From positions 310,001-374,000 of the forward strand of contig RBKR01000009.1 in assembly GCA_004835665.1 (NCBI GenBank): 64,000 nucleotides of DNA, read 5' to 3'. Positions 52,164 through 62,747 of the stretch are shown piece by piece. Position 1 is the first letter of the stretch. Each line of letters starts with the position of its first letter. Source of the stretch: Phoma sp. XZ068 (lineage: Eukaryota; Ascomycota; Dothideomycetes; Pleosporales; Didymellaceae). A program made the position numbers and the translations under genes. Under the pieces are notes generated by a model. It was not told the origin of the DNA. It ran no database searches and saw nothing but the letters and a program-made list of their open reading frames with translations.

Positions 52164-55100
52164 CTACCACGTGTCCGCTCCATCTTCGGCGTCGAAAAAC
52201 TCACTGCCTCCCTCGGTCGTCCGCGTCGCTGTGCTTGCCGCACTGTCGCCTCGGTCCCTCCCACTATCCTTGGGGATCTTGTCTTTCAGCCAGCTCAAGA
52301 TGGCGTCCGTTCCTTTGCTCAGGACCTGGTAGGTGGGTACGCGAAACTTGTTGCCCTCGACAATGAGACTGGTTAGAGTACCGGTATGAAGGCTGATATA
52401 AGGGTCCAAGCGCTCGATATTGTTGTTACTCAAATTGACCATCTTTAGACCGGACAGCGACTCGGCAGGCACATCGATAATGGCGTTGTCACTCGCTATC
52501 AGAGTGATGAGCGCTGGGAACGACTCCCGCAGGCCTGGGAGAGTTCCTGTGAGGCGATTCTGGCTGACATCGAGACTTTGCAGCGAGGGAGCCGCCAAGT
52601 GCGCAGTGAGAGGAGTCAACGAGTTGAATTTGTTGCCAGACAGTCGCAGCTCGCGGAGCTTAGGAAGATCCAGCGGGCTTGTCAGTGGGTTTGTTATGCT
52701 GTTCTTGGAGAGATCAAGAATAGCGAGGAAAGAAAGGTGCCCAAAAGCGAGCGGTATGGTTTGAAGGAGGTTGTTTTGAAGATTAACTTGACGGATGTCC
52801 CTCGTTTCTGCTAGGGCGATCAAGGCATCTTCGTCAAACTCAGTGAAGCCTTTGCTAGTTAGGTCAAGTGTCCCAGAAGGGGTGACAGACCAGCCATTGG
52901 AAACTTCAGGTGCCTGCTCCTGAATTGGAAAGTCATCGTCATCATCAGGACCAGTGGCAATCTCTTCAGGCTGCAGCCGGGCATACAGATCACGTTTAAT
53001 ATCATCAGTGCTCATTGTCAAGAACTTCCTCTCGCGGATGGGGTTTGCGGCAAGTGTCAGATTCTCCAATCCTCCCATGAGCGCGATGCGATCGTCGACC
53101 TTAGGTATGTCATTTGCGGTAAAGTCGGCGATGCGCAGTTGCTTCAAGGAGAAGAAGCCTTCCGGAAAGGCCGCGATCTTGTTCTCGCCCAGCAGTAAGG
53201 TACCGAGATTGGTCCAGGACGTCACGTCAGGCAACGACGACAGTCTGTTTGCTGAGATGTCAAGATACTTCAGTGCAGGCAATTCCAAGTCTGCAGACTC
53301 GGAAAGGACCGTAAGTGCATTTCCAGACAGCCGAAGTTCCTGCAAGTGCGGCGCGGACGGAACCGTGAAGAAAGTGCCATCCAAACGATTTCTTGTAGCG
53401 GTAAACTCGATCAGAGAAGTCGACGTGAACAGTTCCATCGGCACCGTCCTAAGTTGGTTGTCGGTCACATTCAAGCTCCGCAACTGCGTCAGCTCTCGTA
53501 CTTCTACTGGCAGGCTGAGGAGTTTGTTGCTTGTAACATCTAGAATTTCAAGTTGGGTCAAGCTTGCGATGCTCGAGGGCAGCTCGCCCACGAGATTGTT
53601 CTCGGTAAGCTTCAGCTCGCGCAATGGTGCTATCTGGGTGATGACATCGAGAGCTTCCATGGTGAGCTCGTTTCTGGAAAGGTTGAGTTTCGTGAGCTCT
53701 GCCAGTCGTCGCAGACCCATGGGCAGCTGTTGCAGCAGGTTACCATGAAGGTCAAGGCTTTGTACACCACCGAACTGCGGGCCCGGGTCATCCGAGTCGA
53801 TAAAGTCTGCGACATGTACATCTGGGAACATGCTGTCCGGCAGCGTGGCCAGCTCGTTGTCGGCCGCAACAATGGTAGTGACATCCATAATCTCGCCCCA
53901 AGCTACGGTAGTGTCATTCGGGTCGTACATGCGGAGGACCTCGTCGGGCATCTCAGTCAACTGCATTCCTGCAATGTTGAGGCGACCAGTGGTACGAGCG
54001 CCATCAACGCGCTTGCTCAAAACCGACTTGGTGCTCTTGGAGGACTGATTGAATGGATCACCCAAGCCAAAGTCAAAAGTGGCAATCTCATCTGGATCAG
54101 GTATGATGGCATCCTTGGGTGGAGTGTCGGCTCTGACGGGTCCAGCCTTGTTTCGCTTGGCCGCTTCTCTGGCCTTTGCGATCTGCTCCCTCAGGGCGTT
54201 TGAAGAGCTCTCGGCTTTAGATGGAGTTCCGCTGGGGGACTCGCTGATCTCTTGTTTACGTGCTGCCTTGGCCTGGGCAATAGAATTGCGAAGGGCAGCA
54301 GATGAGCTGGGGACTTTGCGCACAGTACTCGTTGGTTGTGGCGGAGATGGCGCTGGCGCAGTTCCTGGTGGGGAAATGGCCTGGCCAAATGTACCCACAA
54401 CAGATTGACGAGCCTTTGGCGTGCGAAGTGCGAGGCTCTTGCTGCTGGACAACGGAGCTGGCTTGGACGGAGTCTGGATGTTTTGGGTTGGTACCAGAGC
54501 TGGCTTCTTGATGGCGGTCGTAGGACGCGATATCGATGCGACTCGGCTGGGGGTTGTGGCGGGCGTAGTAGCAACAGCACTGACGCTTCGTTTACCAGGC
54601 ACAGTCATTGACAGACGTGTGGAGGATGCACTGGGTTTGCTTGGCGTAGTCGGCAGGCGATTGGCGGTACCATCGCTGGTGGTGGGTCTGCTGCCATTGC
54701 TCCGGTTCGACATGTTGGATGCAGGTCGCAGGGGTGGGAGCATGGTGTTGTCCTGATTGAAGAAGCTGGATCTTCGCCGTCTGGTCTTGCCGTTTGCTGG
54801 CGAGGAAGGCAGGTGCGCCAGGCTCTCTATGGTTCTGTCTGAGAGTGAGGGGCGCGACTTCCTCTTGGCCAGCTGCTCGGGCTCCACGTCGGGCACATAC
54901 TCGGGCGAGGAGCTGCTCTCGTGGAAGCCTGTCCTCGAGCCTGCCCTGGAAGAGGCGCGTGAGGCCGAGCGGAAGCCATCCAGGCGGCCCAGTACGTCAT
55001 CGTCCTTGGTGATGCTCGGGGTGCGGAGTGGCTGCGAGGGCGTCCTGCTCTGTGAGGGCGCGCGAGCAAACGGCTTCTTGAAAGCTGGGGGGTTCTGGGG

Positions 55101-55535
55101 GGCGTTCTGGGCGGTGGTACCAGGGCGAGGGGGCGGCAGGCCAGCGCTGGGGATGCCACTCACTCGCCGGGCAGCGGACGGGGCGAGCGAGGCTCGACTT
55201 GGCTTCCTGGTCAGAGGGGCGTTCGTATTCGGTCGGGGTGCGGCGGTGGTGGTCGCGGCGGTATAGGAGGGAACGAGGGAGATCCTCGAGGGCTTGCGCT
55301 GGACGGCGGGCGCGGGTGCTGGTGCGGCTGCTCGCGGCGGCGGTGGTGTGTGTGCAGGCGGCGCGTGTGCTGCTGGCCGCGACAGCGAGGCCACTGACGG
55401 CTTCTTGCGCAATTGGCTGCTCGAGGCGGGCGAGCGCAGCTGCGGCTGGCTCCCTGAGGGCCGCAGCACCGGCAGCCGCGAGGTCGCTGGCCTGGGGATG
55501 CCCGAGGGCCGCGGGAGGTTCGAGGGCGGATCCAT
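52164..55535 (-). CDS. Leucine-rich-repeat protein (LRRC40-like)
   Basis: A 1123-residue single-exon protein. The start is the ATG at 55535; the frame continues upstream but begins only with GTG. Roughly the first 470 residues are low-complexity, rich in Ser, Pro, Ala and basic residues, with SLSRP/RKPS-type repeats that look disordered and phosphorylatable. From about 550 onward are two blocks of canonical 22-24-residue LRRs (LQSLDLHGNLLQQLP, LTKLNLSRNELT, LEILDVTSNKLLSLP, LRSLNVTDNQLRTVP, and after ~900 LAILDLSKNSITNP, LQSLDVSQNRLTGTLPG). The family resembles LRRC40-type proteins; the molecular role is unknown. It is divergent from the coiled-coil gene. Confidence 0.88.
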   Translation of the reverse strand: MDPPSNLPRPSGIPRPATSRLPVLRPSGSQPQLRSPASSSQLRKKPSVASLSRPAAHAPPAHTPPPPRAAAPAPAPAVQRKPSRISLVPSYTAATTTAAPRPNTNAPLTRKPSRASLAPSAARRVSGIPSAGLPPPRPGTTAQNAPQNPPAFKKPFARAPSQSRTPSQPLRTPSITKDDDVLGRLDGFRSASRASSRAGSRTGFHESSSSPEYVPDVEPEQLAKRKSRPSLSDRTIESLAHLPSSPANGKTRRRRSSFFNQDNTMLPPLRPASNMSNRSNGSRPTTSDGTANRLPTTPSKPSASSTRLSMTVPGKRSVSAVATTPATTPSRVASISRPTTAIKKPALVPTQNIQTPSKPAPLSSSKSLALRTPKARQSVVGTFGQAISPPGTAPAPSPPQPTSTVRKVPSSSAALRNSIAQAKAARKQEISESPSGTPSKAESSSNALREQIAKAREAAKRNKAGPVRADTPPKDAIIPDPDEIATFDFGLGDPFNQSSKSTKSVLSKRVDGARTTGRLNIAGMQLTEMPDEVLRMYDPNDTTVAWGEIMDVTTIVAADNELATLPDSMFPDVHVADFIDSDDPGPQFGGVQSLDLHGNLLQQLPMGLRRLAELTKLNLSRNELTMEALDVITQIAPLRELKLTENNLVGELPSSIASLTQLEILDVTSNKLLSLPVEVRELTQLRSLNVTDNQLRTVPMELFTSTSLIEFTATRNRLDGTFFTVPSAPHLQELRLSGNALTVLSESADLELPALKYLDISANRLSSLPDVTSWTNLGTLLLGENKIAAFPEGFFSLKQLRIADFTANDIPKVDDRIALMGGLENLTLAANPIRERKFLTMSTDDIKRDLYARLQPEEIATGPDDDDDFPIQEQAPEVSNGWSVTPSGTLDLTSKGFTEFDEDALIALAETRDIRQVNLQNNLLQTIPLAFGHLSFLAILDLSKNSITNPLTSPLDLPKLRELRLSGNKFNSLTPLTAHLAAPSLQSLDVSQNRLTGTLPGLRESFPALITLIASDNAIIDVPAESLSGLKMVNLSNNNIERLDPYISLHTGTLTSLIVEGNKFRVPTYQVLSKGTDAILSWLKDKIPKDSGRDRGDSAASTATRTTEGGSEFFDAEDGADTW

Positions 55536-56073
55536 AGCCACGACGGGCGCCGTTTCAGCGGTCACTGTCGCAGTTCATGCGTCGGGTGCTGCCGTGGGCA
55601 GTGGGAGCATTTCGCGCAGGGATGGGCTCTCCCTGCCGGCCACAATTTCCAGCAGACGGCCGCGACCTCCGCGCGGACAGGCCGTCTTGATGTCACTGCG
55701 CGCGCGCGTTGCTTGGGCGACGGAGGGTTCGCAGGAGTGGAGACAACGGACAGCACCAAGTACTACGTGCACGCCCCAGCTGCGCGCCATCCTGCCCGCT
55801 CCCCACCTCCCTCACCACCAGCCCGCCGCCGTTTCGCTGCCGTTGACGCCTCTCGCGACGTTTGTTTCACCCGCTGTTGGACGCATCACGGTCGCATCGC
55901 TTTCGCGACACTTCCCCGCAGCACGCGCCGCGAACGCGATCGCCAGATTCGTCCTGGGCCGCCTGCACACCCACTCGCACCCGTTGGACAACACCGCCCG
56001 CCCGACCGCACTGCATCTCTGCACGCTGCACACTGCACACTGCACTGCACACTGCACTCTCACTCTGCACGCC
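55536..56073. promoter_or_regulatory. Divergent promoter of LRR and coiled-coil genes
   Basis: 538 bp, GC-rich, stays open in the coiled-coil frame by chance composition. At 56021-56060 the presumed 5' UTR has an imperfect CACTGCA/CTGCACA repeat. No defined regulatory site was recognised. Confidence 0.4.
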
Positions 56074-57480
56074 ATGGAGGCCTCGCCGCTGCCGACTACC
56101 GAGAATGCGCGCCCCGAGACGCCCGAGCTGAAGTCGCCCTCGACCTCGATAACACCGCCGCCCTCGTCGCAACTCGCAGACACACACCCTGCGCCCGTCC
56201 GCACGCCAACCTCTCCCACCCCACAGCTGACCTCGCCGCCCCCCACGTCCAAGCTTGCCAGCAACACCACGGCACTCGTCGAGGCTGCAGCCGCCGTCTT
56301 GTACTCCCACGACCAGGTCAACAATGCCTCCGCCGAAGAGCTGCGTGCCATGGTCGACAACCTCATCAACGCCCTGCGCGACATGAGGCTGTCCGCCGCC
56401 CACTACAAGCTGCAACACAACATGGCCGTCATGGAGAGCCAGGAAGCCGCAAGTCGCATGGCTGTCGAGCTGGCCATGGCCCACCGGGAGCTGGACGTCC
56501 TGCAGCAGGCCGAAGAGAAGCGCCGCCAGGCTGCCGCTCCTCTCGATCCGACCTACGCTGAGACTGCCAACGCCGCCAACACCATCATCATGGCCGAGAT
56601 GAACCGCCAGAACCAGGTCCTGCAGGCCGAGAACGAGCAGCTGCGCGACTTGTACGAGCAGCAGAAGCGCTTGACCGAGCACAGGGAGGGTGAGCTCGCC
56701 AGTCTTATCGAGGAGAACGACCGGCTCAAGTCGAGGATCCGTAAGAACAGAGACCACATGGCGCCTTTCCTCGAGCAGATGCACGAGCATGTCTCTCCAC
56801 GGTCAACCTTTGGCACCCCACATCAGCCTACGCCACGACGACTGCATCGCACCCCTCTCTCACATGAGAACATTCGCGGACCCAACAACTTTGAGGCGCT
56901 CCTTCTGGCCGACAAGATGTTGAGCCAGGAGACGGCCACGGCTCCCACAACGCCCAGGACCGCCGCGCATGCACCAAGGTCTCGAGGCCACCACAGAGGT
57001 GCGCAGTCCATGTCTTCTCTCCCCAATACCCCAAACAGGCGATCGCATCCCTATGCCAGGCCACCACGTACCCCACCGAGCTACATGCCCGCGGCCATCC
57101 CTCAGTCCGCGCCGCCTGCTCACTACCAGCAGAAGCCTGTGCATGAGCGTCGACAGAGCTCCAACTCAACCATCACTGCCTCCAGCATAGACGAGGAAGA
57201 GGCCTTCACCGACCGCGAGGGTGACGAGATCAACGAGTCCCAAGCGAGTCAAATGGCCACCAGCATGCTACGGAGAGCACCTCCGCCCAAGACTGTGCAT
57301 GCACCGCCATCCTCCAACCTCGTGCAGAGCAAGATCTTCGGTCACGTCAAAAAGGGCAACAGCTCGACGCGCCCCAAGGAGTTTGAGAAGCGGCGACCAG
57401 AGTCGGCAGGGTACCACGCCAGTCCACGGGGACGCGTGGATCACGGTGTAGGTCTAGGCATTGGCGGCTTGCGAGAGTAA
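56074..57480 (+). CDS. Coiled-coil protein of unknown function
   Basis: 468 residues, single exon. The ATG at 56074 has a strong context (GCCATGGAGG). The frame is open far upstream, but that part overlaps the LRR gene on the other strand and is not conserved-looking. The N terminus is Pro/Ser/Thr-rich (1-70). A predicted coiled coil occupies about 85-235 (LRAMVDNLINALRDMR, ELAMAHRELDVLQQAEEKRR, QVLQAENEQLRDLYEQQKRL, IEENDRLKSRIRKN). The C-terminal half is disordered and basic, ending VGLGIGGLRE. It is likely a structural or cytoskeleton/spindle-associated scaffold by composition only. No family is recognised. Confidence 0.8.
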   Translation: MEASPLPTTENARPETPELKSPSTSITPPPSSQLADTHPAPVRTPTSPTPQLTSPPPTSKLASNTTALVEAAAAVLYSHDQVNNASAEELRAMVDNLINALRDMRLSAAHYKLQHNMAVMESQEAASRMAVELAMAHRELDVLQQAEEKRRQAAAPLDPTYAETANAANTIIMAEMNRQNQVLQAENEQLRDLYEQQKRLTEHREGELASLIEENDRLKSRIRKNRDHMAPFLEQMHEHVSPRSTFGTPHQPTPRRLHRTPLSHENIRGPNNFEALLLADKMLSQETATAPTTPRTAAHAPRSRGHHRGAQSMSSLPNTPNRRSHPYARPPRTPPSYMPAAIPQSAPPAHYQQKPVHERRQSSNSTITASSIDEEEAFTDREGDEINESQASQMATSMLRRAPPPKTVHAPPSSNLVQSKIFGHVKKGNSSTRPKEFEKRRPESAGYHASPRGRVDHGVGLGIGGLRE

Positions 57481-57995
57481 TCGTCCTGATCACTGTGCAG
57501 GGCGCCTTCTACTAGCTACGATGTTACGACCTTTGAATGTACTTTGAATAGGCGGCTTGGATCTGTTTGTATTTGCAATGTTTGGTACGATATCCCTTCT
57601 GTTCACTGGTGCTGTAGCGCGCCAGCCATTGTTGCTTCCACTTGTTCGATATCAGCGTTGGACGAGGTCCCAAATACGTAGCGTGCCGCATGCGGCGCAT
57701 GAGCAATAACATGTAATAATAACTGCAATTGTAAAGGGTGGCGAGCAAAACTATTAGTCCTCATAGTCACATTGTCTTGTTGTGATGTCCAGTGCCAAGG
57801 CCGGCGAAACGTTGCGCCGCGACAAGCGACTCGCTACGCACCGCTAGCGTGGATGCTTGCAAAATCTCTCAGAGAACGTCGAACTTCCAGCCGTCAGCCC
57901 GTACTAACCACAGGTCCATCGACAGGTACGCACACCACACCGCGCAATCGCCTCACCCGACAGACGACTAATTGACCGTACAGAAATCTGCAAAA
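57481..57995. promoter_or_regulatory. 3' flank of coiled-coil gene and promoter/5' UTR of RPL13
   Basis: The right part probably contains a 5' UTR intron of RPL13 at 57926-57983: donor GTACGC, branch-like GACTAATTG, acceptor TACAG, 58 bp. It ends 12 bp before the ATG. UTR introns are common in fungal ribosomal-protein genes. No other gene was seen. Confidence 0.45.
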
Positions 57996-58847
57996 ATGGC
58001 CATCAAGCACAACCAGCAGATCCAGAAGAACCACTTCCACAAGGACTGGTATGCGACGCCGCCCTGCACATGCGCAAAACTTTGCTGACTCTCCCAGGCA
58101 ACGCTACGTCCGCGTGCACTTCGACCAGGTAAATCCCCTCTCACTCCGCTGAGAGCAGTGGCGCCTGTGTTCAGTTGTTAACGCTCGAATAGCCTGGAAA
58201 GAAGAAGTCCAGACGCAACGCCCGTGTTGCCAAGGCTGCGAAGGTCGCTCCTCGCCCCGTCGACCTCCTCCGCCCCGTTGTGCGATGCCCTACCGTCAAG
58301 TGTATGTGGAAGTAGGCAATCGAGGCAGCGCAAATGCTGACTTGGAACAGACAACCGCCGCGTCAGGCCCGGCCGTGGTTTCTCTCTCGTTGAGCTGAAG
58401 GGTACATAGCCCCGTTCATGCAACCTCGACCTTCACTAACACTTCCCAGCTGCTGGCATTCCCCGCAAGTTCGCCCGCACCATCGGTATCTCTGTCGACC
58501 CCCGCCGCCAGAACCTCTCCGAGGAGTCCCTCAAGGCCAACGTCGAGCGCCTCCAGGAGTACCGCAAGCGCCTCATCCTGTTCCCCCGCCGCAACGGCAA
58601 GACCAAGCAGGGTGATGCCTCCGCCGAGGACGTCAAGGCCGCCAAGTCTGGCGAGAACGTCGTCCGCACCAACATCCTCCCCATCAAGAACACCCCCATC
58701 GTCGAGGAGGGTGCCATCGGTGACTTCAAGGGCGAGGAGAACGCGTACAGGAAGCTCCGTGACGCTCGCTCTGAGGCCCGCCTCGTCGGCAAGCGCGCTG
58801 CCCGCGCCGCGGCCAAGGCCGAGGAGGAGGAGAACAAGAAGAAATAA
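57996..58847 (+). CDS. RPL13: 60S ribosomal protein L13 (eL13)
   Basis: Large-subunit ribosomal protein eL13, 213 residues. Five exons: 57996-58048, 58098-58128, 58193-58301, 58351-58401, 58450-58847; introns 49, 64, 49 and 48 bp, all GT-AG. The start MAIKHNQQIQKNHFHKDWQR is diagnostic, followed by PGKKKSRRNARVAKA, PTVKYNRRVRPGRGFSLVELK, AAGIPRKFARTIGI and DPRRQNLSEESL. It ends in a Lys/Glu-rich tail. Strongly biased, C-ending codons fit high expression. Identity and exon structure are secure. Confidence 0.97.
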
Positions 58848-59578
58848 GCTACTCGCTGAAGTGGTGATTCGGTTCTGTGCTATGCCTTACGATGGATTCA
58901 AAAGTCAGGGTCTGGTGATGGATACTCCCAGCATGGGCGGCGTTTAGGTCTGTCAAAAAGACAGCTTGTGAATGATACCTAGTTTTGCAAATGCAACCAT
59001 GCCCCCATGAATCGCTGTCCGGCATTGTGAGTTTTATCTGACGTGTGATGGCAAATATAGTACAACTTGTGCGCCCAATGATTATAACAACAACCCAACA
59101 ATTGTAGGCACGCGATAGGGTATGTAAATTTTACCGGAAGTCTAGCCGTTTACTACTCCACTAGGTGGGGTTGATTGACCTCCACAACCCCACTCCAACA
59201 TCCTGACATCCTTCTCACCATCTACCAAGTGAATAGAGCTATTGTTGTGGTGGTGCTCTTGATTTCACTTGCACACGTTTAGTACGGTCTGAGAATCTGA
59301 ACTTCAATTGGATCAGTTGATTGGTAGGTAACCTCTTTCCACTCATCACTTGATTTAAACTGCTGCGATACTCTTTCTCTCAACTCGATCAATCGTTCAT
59401 TTCTCCCAGGCTCTCTGCTCTGTTCCTACTACTTCTCTCTACAATCTCGCGGCTTCGATATACCGCGCATCATCAGACGGTCTCATTGGCCTCCAACAAA
59501 GTCCCCTTCACCTCACCACCCAACAAAAACGGAACTCTCTCCAACACCACCAAAATATCGCCTCCCCACTTCGAAAAC
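58848..59578. other. Intergenic region between RPL13 and HRI1
   Basis: 730 bp. The right third is pyrimidine-rich (CTCTCT tracts near 59380-59440) like fungal core promoters. The frame of the next gene is open from 59486 without an ATG. Confidence 0.4.
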
Positions 59579-60508
59579 ATGGCAGAACCCATCTACACAC
59601 CACCCACAACATCCACCCCGCAACCACACCAACCCGGAAGCGCCAACATCTCCATCCGGGAATACATATACTTCCTCCCGCACCCCCTCCCACCCGGAAC
59701 ACCCATCCCCTACACCCCCGGCCTCCCAACCACAAACCCTCTCAACCTCCCCCCTCACCCCTTCGAACCAACCAACACCCTCGTCCTCACCAGCCCCGGA
59801 AAAACCTTCGTCGACCTCCGCTACCTCAAGCCCATCCCCCCACACACCTCAGAGCTACCCACACGCGGCGAAACCGAGCGTCTAGACTGGGGCTTCGCGG
59901 GCTCCTCATCATCCCGCCCTACACCCGTCCCACACTCCACATACGGCACTTACACGCATGCTAAATGGACGCACTGGCTAGACTCCCGTTTTTCCGCCGG
60001 CGATCCGGATATCCCCGTTGATGAGGGGGATATGTTTACGCTTTCTGAGATGCTCAGCTTAGAACATGGATATGCGTTTCATCCGCATCTTGGGCGGGTT
60101 GCGGGGCATGAGGAATTATGGCGGGATGTTGAGCCGCTCGCTATGAGTAGGGAGGGGGGGAAGGTGAGTGTGGTGCTTAGGTGTGAGGATGGGGGGAGGG
60201 GGGTGAGAGGGGTGGTTGTTAGGGTTGGGCAGTTTGTGCAGGGGATTGTGCAGGTTGGGAAGAGCGTGGCTACGGAGCGGTGGGAAGTTGGTGGGGATGG
60301 GGACGCTGATGGTGAAGGTGATGGTGATGGGAAGAGTGGTGTGGAGAAGAGTGAGGACGAGGAGAAGAAGTGGAAGCGCACTGCGCGGACGGGGGATTTC
60401 TTCCTACCCTGTGCAGTGACGTTTCGACCTGAGAGGCTGGGGTTGGGGGGTCGTGTGCGGTATGGGGATTTTGAGTGGGTGGTTGAGGAGGTTTGGGAGT
60501 GGCAGTGA
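59579..60508 (+). CDS. HRI1: HRI1-family protein
   Basis: 309 residues, single exon. The start is the ATG in AAAACATGGCAGAACCC. Yeast Hri1 is a non-essential two-beta-barrel protein that binds Hrr25 kinase and Sec72; the molecular function is unresolved. Family landmarks: SISIREYIYFLP-like NISIREYIYFLP, NTLVLTSPGKTFVDLRYLKPI, RLDWGFAGSSSS, WTHWLDSR, DEGDMFTL, GHEELWRDVEPL, VVVRVGQFVQGIVQ and the terminal YGDFEWVVEEVW. An acidic Asp/Gly-rich insert (about 240-265) is a local expansion. The two barrels correspond roughly to 22-185 and 190-309. The assignment rests on motif order. Confidence 0.83.
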   Translation: MAEPIYTPPTTSTPQPHQPGSANISIREYIYFLPHPLPPGTPIPYTPGLPTTNPLNLPPHPFEPTNTLVLTSPGKTFVDLRYLKPIPPHTSELPTRGETERLDWGFAGSSSSRPTPVPHSTYGTYTHAKWTHWLDSRFSAGDPDIPVDEGDMFTLSEMLSLEHGYAFHPHLGRVAGHEELWRDVEPLAMSREGGKVSVVLRCEDGGRGVRGVVVRVGQFVQGIVQVGKSVATERWEVGGDGDADGEGDGDGKSGVEKSEDEEKKWKRTARTGDFFLPCAVTFRPERLGLGGRVRYGDFEWVVEEVWEWQ

Positions 60509-60855
60509 GGATGAAATGGTTTGTCGCGAAGAAGCTGTTTACATAGGAATTGGGCATGTTTTCAAACACAGCTTTAGTTGAGATAGAGGAAAGATTCGGT
60601 GTGTTCGTTCTTGAGTGTGGCAATGTGTAAGTTAGTGGTGGTTTTGCTGTTGCATTTTCTGATATGAGCACGGTGTATCTAAAAATGAGAAAATTCACAA
60701 CTCGACAACACCAAACTTAAATGATCTCAGATTCTTCGTAGATATGATGCTTATATCCCTTCCATTCATGCACAAAGAATAATTGACAAAACAATAGGTG
60801 CTACAATTCATCACTTTAAAATCGCACACACATAATCCTCCCTCACCAAGCAAAT
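60509..60855. other. Convergent 3' intergenic region
   Basis: About 350 bp between the convergent HRI1 gene and the membrane-protein gene; AT-rich. Presumed terminators only. Confidence 0.4.
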
Positions 60856-62079
60856 CTAACTATCATACCCCCACCCCGCCTGCACACCCTGCAAAAGCCC
60901 ACTCCCACTTCCACTCGACAACGCCCTCGCAACCTGAATTCCCTGCGACAACAACCCCACCGCGCCATCCACACCCGCATGCCCCGTGCTAATCGTACCA
61001 GGCATCGGCGGATCAGCAGGCCTCTCGGTGACGCCCCGCATCATCTCCTCGCTCGCCTCACCCTGATACCTATCCAGCGCAAGCCTGCGAATCGCCGTGC
61101 TCCAGCGGTCGAAGAACTGCTCCTCGCTGACGGTGGTGTACATCTTGCGGCCGTCGACGGAGACGCTGAAAGGCCATTCTGCGCGCATCACAGCGTAGCG
61201 CTTTGTGCAGAAGAAGAGGATGGGCCATGTGATGAGCCAGAGGAACGTGAGGTAGAAGAGCCAGCAGATCCAGGTGGTGTTGCGCCACTTGTTGACGGCG
61301 TGGGAGGTGTAAATGTCGACGTTTTCGTCTTCAATGGGGAAGGTGATGGTGATGGCGCCGCGGTAGTTGGTGCTGCGGATGAGGCCCTCGATGCGGTTGC
61401 GGAGGTATGTCTCGTCGAGGCCTGTGACGCTGCGCTTGAGACGGAAGATGCGCAAAGGAGAGGTCGAGGCGCAGAAGCGGTGGCACCATTCTGTTACGCT
61501 GGGGGCTGGGCTGCCTACTTCTAGGTCTTGATTGGAGCCTGGGGCGCGCTTCTTCAGGATTGTCCCGCGGTGCGTCTTCTCGCCGTTTGAGGCTGTGACC
61601 AGATTCATGGTGCTTGCGTCTGAGGCGGAGAAGTTGGGGTGCAGGTAGGACGAGATGTTGAGTACAATGCGGAAATCGGTCACATGGTGTGTTTCTTTCT
61701 TGTCTCCACGCTTCGTCGTCTCCTTGTGCGTGCCCATGATGTATATCAAGGGCACAGGGGCGGTGGATGCGAAAGAGCGCAGCGCAGTCTCAAGAAAGAC
61801 GGGGTCGGTGTCGTAGCGCGTGTCCATGTATGTGGTAGTCGAGCATACTTGCGGCTTGCCATTGCGGAAGGAGGGCGAATTGTGGTCGGTGCGGGTGGTG
61901 GGAGGGGGGATGTGGTGGATGGGGGCTCGAGGAGCAGTGCTATCTGCCTCGCTGTCGGCGTAGGAGGGTGGTAGAGCAGTCTGGGGTGCGTCATCGTATT
62001 CATAGTCGCCTGGTGTGGTGTGGAGGGAGACGGCGTCCGGGTCGTCCCGGTATTCTGGTGCAGGAGCTGGCTTGCCCAT
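60856..62079 (-). CDS. Fungal membrane-associated protein of unknown function
   Basis: 407 residues, single exon. The start is the ATG at 62079 (MGKPAPAPEYRDD); the upstream frame begins with GTG only. An acidic, Pro-rich N terminus (1-80) includes the PPSY motif in ALPPSYADSE, which could bind WW-domain adaptors. A central domain has YIMGTHKETTKRGDKKETHH and TDFRIVLNISSYL. A hydrophobic hairpin (WICWLFYLTFLWLITWPILFF, ~275-297) is followed by YAVMRAEWPFSV. The C terminus is Gly/Ser-rich. The layout resembles a widespread fungal family without known function; a PPxY motif suggests Rsp5-type ubiquitin-ligase traffic regulation (inference). Confidence 0.7.
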   Translation of the reverse strand: MGKPAPAPEYRDDPDAVSLHTTPGDYEYDDAPQTALPPSYADSEADSTAPRAPIHHIPPPTTRTDHNSPSFRNGKPQVCSTTTYMDTRYDTDPVFLETALRSFASTAPVPLIYIMGTHKETTKRGDKKETHHVTDFRIVLNISSYLHPNFSASDASTMNLVTASNGEKTHRGTILKKRAPGSNQDLEVGSPAPSVTEWCHRFCASTSPLRIFRLKRSVTGLDETYLRNRIEGLIRSTNYRGAITITFPIEDENVDIYTSHAVNKWRNTTWICWLFYLTFLWLITWPILFFCTKRYAVMRAEWPFSVSVDGRKMYTTVSEEQFFDRWSTAIRRLALDRYQGEASEEMMRGVTERPADPPMPGTISTGHAGVDGAVGLLSQGIQVARALSSGSGSGLLQGVQAGWGYDS

Positions 62080-62747
62080 GGTGCTGGTAATGCTGGTGAA
62101 GTGGATCACGCGATGTACGGCTATATGATATTATGTTCTACAGCAGCAATGGAGTGACAAAATAAAACAAGATTGAACGACAAAGAGAGCCGGAGCTCAG
62201 CCTCTTATGCTTACTCCAGGGGCCGCCGGTGAGACTCGCGTCCTGGTGGAGGCTGTTTTAGGAGCTTCCAGGCAACCACTCACCAGTCGGCGTTCTAACG
62301 CGGGTATACGACGTATTGCTCTCCACTTCTTGGCTGCGCAACCTGGGCGAGTCCAACGGCCAATACGTTGGATGAGACAAGCCGCTTCGCAACAAGTACC
62401 CGAATCGTTGCGCCAGGTCCATGTTGTGCAGGTTGCGTGGCGCGGGGAGTGCGTGCCAGGCCTCGGAGACAAGATGGCGCTAAGATAAGCTTAAGGTTGG
62501 TAGCCAAAATTTTGGACTGCGACGCGAGAGGTGGTTGCATTACGAATCACCAATCCTTCAACCAGCCACACCTCACGTTGAGTTTTGGGCAGGAAGCTTG
62601 GAAAGCTGATTAGCTACGAAGCTGGCCTCTTCCGCCCCATTTCTGCGCATCCTGTGTGCCCCGCTGAAGCGCCAATTCCTTCCTCCCAGAGTATGGGCTA
62701 CCCGTAGCTCTTACACTCCCATTCGCAACCTCCACAACTCGCCCATA
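62080..62747. promoter_or_regulatory. Divergent promoter region before TRM1
   Basis: 668 bp between the divergent membrane-protein gene and TRM1. Short ORFs here are not credible and no tRNA was recognised. Confidence 0.4.

Noticed and set aside
53553..54203. Plus-strand ORF of 216 codons opposite the LRR gene, and similar ones at 52954-53748 and 54757-55266
   Set aside because: They lie opposite canonical LRR repeats and their translations have no domain character.
55294..56073. Upstream extension of the coiled-coil protein by 260 residues
   Set aside because: It overlaps the LRR gene start on the other strand, is compositionally odd, and a strong-context ATG at 56074 precedes the Pro/Ser-rich N terminus.
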